Positions 39,457 through 43,353 of a DNA stretch of 43,353 nt are shown piece after piece. A program made the translations under genes and the position numbers. The notes under the pieces are model-generated. The model did no database searches. It saw only the letters and a program-made list of their open reading frames with translations, and was not told the origin of the DNA. Source of the stretch: Fibrobacteria bacterium. Lineage in GTDB: Bacteria; Fibrobacterota; Fibrobacteria; UBA11236. The DNA lies in assembly GCA_021155885.1 (NCBI GenBank), contig JAJNBB010000022.1, positions 1-43,353 of the forward strand, given 5' to 3'. The first letter of the stretch is position 1, and each line of letters opens with the position of its first letter.

Positions 39457-40484
39457 GCGACTCCCACTCCCGCGGTCATGCCCGCCTGGGCTCCGGCGGT
39501 CGTTCCCAGGACGTACCGGAAAAAGGCGAGCTGGTATTCAAGAACGGGCCCGAGGGCCCCGAACCCCGGTTTGGCGAACTCTTCGCCCCACCGCGGGAAG
39601 AACGCCTGGGAATAGACGGCCGCCTCGGGCTTCAGCCCCAGCGTGCCGGGGTGAAAGAACACCGTGCGGATTTCTCCGCCCGGAAGCACCTCGCACACCT
39701 CGGTTTCCTTGTGCAAAACAAGGTCCGGCGTGCCGTGGTTTCCCAGCACGATCTTGGCCGCCATTCCCCGCCCGGCGAAATGATCGGCGAGGCGCGCGAG
39801 GTAGTTCTTGTGCGAAATGCCCAGCACCACCGGCTTGTCCGTCCAGGGATTGAACAACTTTTCGGCGGTGTGCAGGCACGAACGGAAGCCCAACTCCCGC
39901 CGGATCTTCCGGAGGGAGCGCAGGCGCGGGGCCAAGTCGTAAGCCTCCACGGGAAAGAGCAGCGCGGGCGCATGGGGCGAATCGCAGCAGGAAGCGTCGT
40001 GCGGCCCCCCGGCCGCGCCCAGGAGCGCCCAGGAGGCGTCCCAGGATTCCCGATTGTCCGACAGCACCGGTTCGCTCCGCACCACCCCGATGGAAACGCC
40101 TTCGGCCGCCAGGAAAGCCGCCGCCAGCAGGGAGGCGTACCCCCCCTTGCGCGGCGTGTCGGAGGCGAGGTTCAAGGTGAACCCGCCGGCCGGCAGCGCG
40201 GGAAGCGCGGCGGGTTGCTCCGCCAGCAGGCAATCCATCAACCCCTCCAGTTCGCCTTGGGAGAGTTCGTTGATCCTCAGGGCCTGCAGAAAGGCGCCCG
40301 CCTGGGCGTCGGTGAACGCGCCTTCCAGCAGCAAGGAAAACGCCTCCCGGGCCTCCGCCCGGTCCATGGACTTCGAAAGCGTCTTTCCCTTGCCGACCTT
40401 GCGGACGAACGCCGCCGGGTCGGGAGTGACGGTCGAATTCGGGGAATTCGAGGATTCGGGTGCATGCATATTACGGACATTCAT
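39453..40484 (-). CDS. TrpD2-like (anthranilate phosphoribosyltransferase-related) protein
   Basis: 343 residues. The N-terminal helical domain matches the TrpD/thymidine-phosphorylase family (VRKVGKGKTLSKSMDRAEAR, AFTDAQAGAFLQALRI). The C-terminal part keeps the family fold (HTAEKLFNPW, VVLGISHKNYLARLA, VLGNHGTPDLVLHKETEV), but the diphosphate loop GTGGD of real TrpD is replaced by LASDTPRKGG. This fits the TrpD2/YbiB group, whose reference member binds nucleic acid and is not an anthranilate enzyme. It overlaps argA downstream and is divergent from the transporter at 40560 with a short AT-rich gap. A role in tryptophan synthesis is unlikely; function unknown. Confidence 0.75.
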   Translation of the reverse strand: MNVRNMHAPESSNSPNSTVTPDPAAFVRKVGKGKTLSKSMDRAEAREAFSLLLEGAFTDAQAGAFLQALRINELSQGELEGLMDCLLAEQPAALPALPAGGFTLNLASDTPRKGGYASLLAAAFLAAEGVSIGVVRSEPVLSDNRESWDASWALLGAAGGPHDASCCDSPHAPALLFPVEAYDLAPRLRSLRKIRRELGFRSCLHTAEKLFNPWTDKPVVLGISHKNYLARLADHFAGRGMAAKIVLGNHGTPDLVLHKETEVCEVLPGGEIRTVFFHPGTLGLKPEAAVYSQAFFPRWGEEFAKPGFGALGPVLEYQLAFFRYVLGTTAGAQAGMTAGVGVA

Positions 40485-40559
40485 TTGGTAACTTCATTAA
40501 AATTAACCTAATTGAGTGATGGAGCCTCGAGGGTATCGGGGCCTTTTTACAAGGACGCC

Positions 40560-41675
40560 ATGGCCGCTCACGACAAGCCGACCCTGCACGAAGCGCCCAC
40601 CGACTCCTTCCAGCGGAAGTCGTTTTTGATTCTGCTGGCCCTGATCAGCCTCGGTTTTCTTTTCATGGTGCGCTACTTCCTGCTCACCTTGTTCATGGCC
40701 GCGGTCTTCACCGGGCTGTCTTTCCCGCTGTACAAGTTCTTCCTTAAAAAATGCCGCAAGCCCGCACTGGCGTCGGCCGCCACCCTGTTCTCCATCATCC
40801 TGGTGGTGATCCTGCCCATCGCGGCCGTGGTCATGGTCGCCTACCAGCAGGCGTTCGTGTTCTTCCAGACGTTCGATTTCCAGTCCCTGCCCAGTTCCAT
40901 CGATTCCGTCAGCCGGGACCTCCAAAGCCGCTACCCCACCTTGTTCCACCAGCTGCATATCACCCGGCAGGACCTGGCCGCCTATGCCACCGCGGGAGGG
41001 AAGAAGGCCGCCGCCTGGCTGCTGGACCAAGGCGCCACCTGGTCCCTGGTCGCCGTCGGCAGCCTGGTGAACGTCGTGCTCATGCTCTTCATCATGTTTT
41101 ACTTCTATATCGACGGCGAGCGCATCCTGCAGCGCATCTATCGCTGGTCACCCCTGCCGGACGACTATGAAGAGGCCATCTTCAAAAAGTTCCTCGTGGT
41201 GGGACGCGGAACCCTCAAGGGCATTTTCATCATCGGCGCCGTTCAGGGGGTGCTGTGCACCTTGCTGTTCTGGGCGGTCGGGATCGGGTCCCCCATCTTC
41301 CTGGGCGTCCTCACCATCTTCGCCTCGATCATCCCGGCCTTCGGGGCCGGCTTGGTCTGGTTTCCGGTGGCCCTCATCCTGCTCTTCTCGGGCAAGTTCG
41401 GCGCGGCCCTCACGGTTTTCCTGGTCGGGGGCTTCGTGATCTCCACCGTCGACAATCTCCTGCGCCCGAAGGTGGTCGGCCAGGACATCCAGATGCACGA
41501 CGTGATGGTGCTGGTGTCGACCTTGGGCGGCCTCGCGGTGTTCGGGCTTCCGGGCTTCATCATCGGGCCCATCCTGGCCGCCTTGTTCCTCAGCTGCTGG
41601 ACCATCTTCGAAAAGATGTTCGCCAAGGAATTGGCGCGCACGCACGACCACGTCAAGATGCCGAAGGATCTTTAA
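40560..41675 (+). CDS. AI-2E family transporter (PerM-like)
   Basis: 371 residues from ATG 40560, chosen because AAGGA at 40551-40555 precedes it; a TTG at 40512 is less likely. The protein has the eight-helix pattern of the family: LILLALISLGFLFMV and LTLFMAAVFTGLSFPLY near the start, a soluble middle (about 100-180), then VLTIFASIIPAFGAGLVWFP, VFLVGGFVISTVDNLLRPKVV and GGLAVFGLPGFIIGPILAALF, the signature second half. Members export small molecules or ions; the autoinducer role holds only for some. Its stop overlaps that of the lipoprotein gene on the other strand (tail-to-tail, four bases). Confidence 0.93.
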   Translation: MAAHDKPTLHEAPTDSFQRKSFLILLALISLGFLFMVRYFLLTLFMAAVFTGLSFPLYKFFLKKCRKPALASAATLFSIILVVILPIAAVVMVAYQQAFVFFQTFDFQSLPSSIDSVSRDLQSRYPTLFHQLHITRQDLAAYATAGGKKAAAWLLDQGATWSLVAVGSLVNVVLMLFIMFYFYIDGERILQRIYRWSPLPDDYEEAIFKKFLVVGRGTLKGIFIIGAVQGVLCTLLFWAVGIGSPIFLGVLTIFASIIPAFGAGLVWFPVALILLFSGKFGAALTVFLVGGFVISTVDNLLRPKVVGQDIQMHDVMVLVSTLGGLAVFGLPGFIIGPILAALFLSCWTIFEKMFAKELARTHDHVKMPKDL

Positions 41676-42382
41676 AAGGCGAGCCGGCTCTCCACCAGGC
41701 GTCCGCAGCCCTGGTATTTCTTTCCGGCGTAGTCCACCTTCACCACGAGTTCCAAAGTTTCTCCGAAGCCGCCCTCGCGGCAGGGGCGGCGGTCCCACTC
41801 CACCGAAAGCTTGCGCCAAGAGCCGTAGACGCGGCGCGACGACGGTTCGGAAACCGGAATCGTGTCGCGGTGGTTGACCCAGATCTTTCCGTTTTCGCTG
41901 ACGAACACGACTTGCTTCCCGGCCGTGATCTCCAGGTACCAATCGACCTTGCCCTTCTCCGCGATCTCGGCCCCCGTCGCGCGCACGTTCACCCCGCGCG
42001 ACCAGGCCTTCTCCCACGCCGTCGCCATGCTGTCGTAACGGCACAGGCGGGGCGGCTCGGACGCCTTCTCCAGGCTCGCCTGGCTGCCGTGGATCCAGAA
42101 CGCCAACGCGCTGTCCGCGTAGCGGGATCCGGACGCGGAGGGGGTCTGCGGGAGAACGTGGCGCCCCCCGGCGCCGCGCAGCCACACCGAATCTCCGTCG
42201 AAGCGCGCCACCCACGCGGCGCCTCCGTCGCAGGCGTAGACCATGGTGCGGAAGAAGGGGCCGGAGACGGTTTCGGCGGACTCGCCGCGCATCATCGCGT
42301 TGCCGGAACATCCCGCGGAGAACGCTGCCCCTAGCATCAAAAGCAGCCCGGCAAGGCTTTTTGCGCGTGAAAACCTGTTCAT
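41672..42382 (-). CDS. Lipoprotein with MliC-like domain and COG3650-like end
   Basis: 236 residues. Signal LLMLGAAFSAGC (lipidated cysteine at about residue 25). The first domain (about 48-110) follows the MliC pattern of membrane-bound lysozyme inhibitors: YACDGGAAWVARF, then HVLPQTPSASGSRYAD (the saSGarY active segment), ALAFWIHGSQASLE. The second part (about 112-236) has RLCRYDSM, GVNVRATGAEIAEKG and WYLEI, like the GNEPxWxLEI segment of COG3650/META-type proteins, and a CREGGFG with C near the end. MliC blocks c-type lysozyme. Whether this variant does is unknown. The gene ends tail-to-tail with the transporter at 41675. Confidence 0.75.
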   Translation of the reverse strand: MNRFSRAKSLAGLLLMLGAAFSAGCSGNAMMRGESAETVSGPFFRTMVYACDGGAAWVARFDGDSVWLRGAGGRHVLPQTPSASGSRYADSALAFWIHGSQASLEKASEPPRLCRYDSMATAWEKAWSRGVNVRATGAEIAEKGKVDWYLEITAGKQVVFVSENGKIWVNHRDTIPVSEPSSRRVYGSWRKLSVEWDRRPCREGGFGETLELVVKVDYAGKKYQGCGRLVESRLAF

Positions 42383-42604
42383 GATGATGGACCTCTCCGT
42401 GATCTCCCCTTTAAGGTATGCTGCCGCGGCGGGAAAAAGGCCGGGAAAATCCCTCGCCCCGCAAAAAAAGAACTTTCAATAACGGGCCGGGGCGCGCGCA
42501 TTCGATTTATCGCGAAAAACGTGATTTCGTAACACAATCTATCCAGAAAATCCGCGATTCCGGAAACGGAAACCCTGTTGAAACAGCTTCCTATCTTTGC
42601 CCCC

Positions 42605-43353
42605 ATGAAACTTTTCGCCCTTTCCGACCCCCACCTTTCCTTCGGCGTGGAGGGCAAATCGATGGACCGCTTCGGGGCGGAATGGGTGAACCACCCGGCC
42701 AAAATCGAGGAAAACTGGCGCGCCGTCGTCGGGCCGCGCGACGTCGTGGCCGTTCCCGGAGACCTCAGCTGGGGCAAAAAACTCCCGGCGGTGATGCCGG
42801 ACCTGGAGTGGCTCGACCGCCTGCCGGGTATCAAGGTCATTCTGCGCGGCAACCACGATTTGTGGTGGCCGACCAACGCCATCCTCGAACGCGAGCTCCC
42901 CCCCTCCCTGCGCTTCGTGCACAACAACCACGTGAAGGTCGGCCCCTTCGTGTTCTTCGGTTCGCGCCTGTGGGACACATCGGAGTATTCGGTCTTCGAC
43001 CTTATCGCCTGGGACCCCGCCAAGGGATCGATTCCGGGGATGAAGGCCGGCGACGACCTGAAAAAGCAGGAGGAGATCTACGACCACGAACTGCAGCGGC
43101 TCAAGATGAGCGCCGCGGGCCTGCCCGAGGGCGTGCGGATCGGGCTGTGCCATTACCCGCCGCTCGGCCATGCGGGGGGCGCGCCCGGAAACAAGCTCGG
43201 GCATTCGCCCTCGCGGGCCTCCTCGATTTTCACGGCCGCGGGCGCGAAGCACGTGATCTTCGGGCACCTGCACTCGGTGAAGGAGGAATGGAAGGGAAAG
43301 GCGTTCCCGCCGGTGGACGGGGTGGAATACCACCTCGCCTCGTGCGACTACCT
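42605..43353 (+). CDS. Metallophosphoesterase, 5' part
   Basis: The frame is open from ATG 42605 to the window end (249 codons), so the C-terminus is missing. All five calcineurin-like metal motifs are visible in order: SDPHLS (residues 7-12), VPGDLSWGK, LRGNHDLWW, LCHYPPLGH and FGHLHSVKE. The length and the GNHDLWWPT and LCHYPP wording fit the bacterial YmdB/ASMTL-like metallophosphoesterase type annotated as Ser/Thr phosphatase-like or nuclease; substrate unknown. The divergent MliC gene lies 222 bases upstream; that gap is AT-rich, holds the promoters of both genes and shows no other coding frame. Confidence 0.9.
   Translation, partial: MKLFALSDPHLSFGVEGKSMDRFGAEWVNHPAKIEENWRAVVGPRDVVAVPGDLSWGKKLPAVMPDLEWLDRLPGIKVILRGNHDLWWPTNAILERELPPSLRFVHNNHVKVGPFVFFGSRLWDTSEYSVFDLIAWDPAKGSIPGMKAGDDLKKQEEIYDHELQRLKMSAAGLPEGVRIGLCHYPPLGHAGGAPGNKLGHSPSRASSIFTAAGAKHVIFGHLHSVKEEWKGKAFPPVDGVEYHLASCDY

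Noticed and set aside
39453-40484. Anthranilate phosphoribosyltransferase (trpD) for tryptophan synthesis
   Set aside because: The GTGGD diphosphate loop is replaced and no other trp gene is near; it fits TrpD2 better.

Overview
The window is a GC-rich bacterial chromosome segment (43,353 bp) with no tRNA, rRNA, CRISPR array or insertion sequence that I can see. Three TIGR02147-type regulators (a paralogous family known mainly from Fibrobacter), many secreted lipoproteins, LamG/FN3 modular surface proteins and secreted enzymes with a C-terminal sorting-like domain together suggest a GC-rich member of the Fibrobacterota. That assignment is inference from gene content.

Layout. (1) 1-6,000, plus strand: housekeeping genes in the order cdsA (3' part), dxr, rseP, purD and a DUF3108 protein. 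Unusual inverted repeats fill the gaps between them. (2) 6,142-6,531: a lysine-rich histone-H1-like protein with a two-way terminator behind it. (3) 6,628-17,961, minus strand: the most striking accessory block. It is a tandem duplication of a four-gene unit: one secreted DUF1080 (3-keto-disaccharide hydrolase-like) protein followed by three outer-membrane beta-barrel proteins of three distinguishable types (A, B, C), in the same order in both copies. The last barrel of the second copy is frameshifted and is followed by a 24-residue hydrophobic mini-ORF. (4) 18,194-24,814: typA/bipA, an enolase-superfamily protein, ruvX, a small unknown protein, a metzincin-type lipoprotein coupled to a DUF4416 gene, and an HU protein. 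(5) 24,963-27,386: comEC. (6) 27,416-37,851, plus strand: three consecutive pairs, each a TIGR02147 regulator overlapping (ATGA) a large modular lipoprotein. The lipoproteins share an N-terminal platform but carry different C-terminal modules (LamG + DNRLRE-like; two LamG + FN3; five FN3 + seven-bladed propeller). The second and third pairs are preceded by an almost identical promoter/operator layout whose palindromes differ by matched changes in every half-site. A degenerate version lies before the first pair, inside the end of comEC. (7) 37,987-43,353: argA-type N-acetylglutamate synthase overlapping a TrpD2-like gene, an AI-2E family transporter, an MliC-like lipoprotein and the 5' part of a metallophosphoesterase.

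How the genes may work together. The two duplicated units look like secretion or surface-capture cassettes, in which a secreted carbohydrate-active protein is made with dedicated outer-membrane barrels. The TIGR02147-lipoprotein pairs look like self-regulated surface-protein cassettes, each with its own operator specificity. Both interpretations are inference; the gene order, overlaps, shared motifs and DNA motifs are read directly from the sequence.
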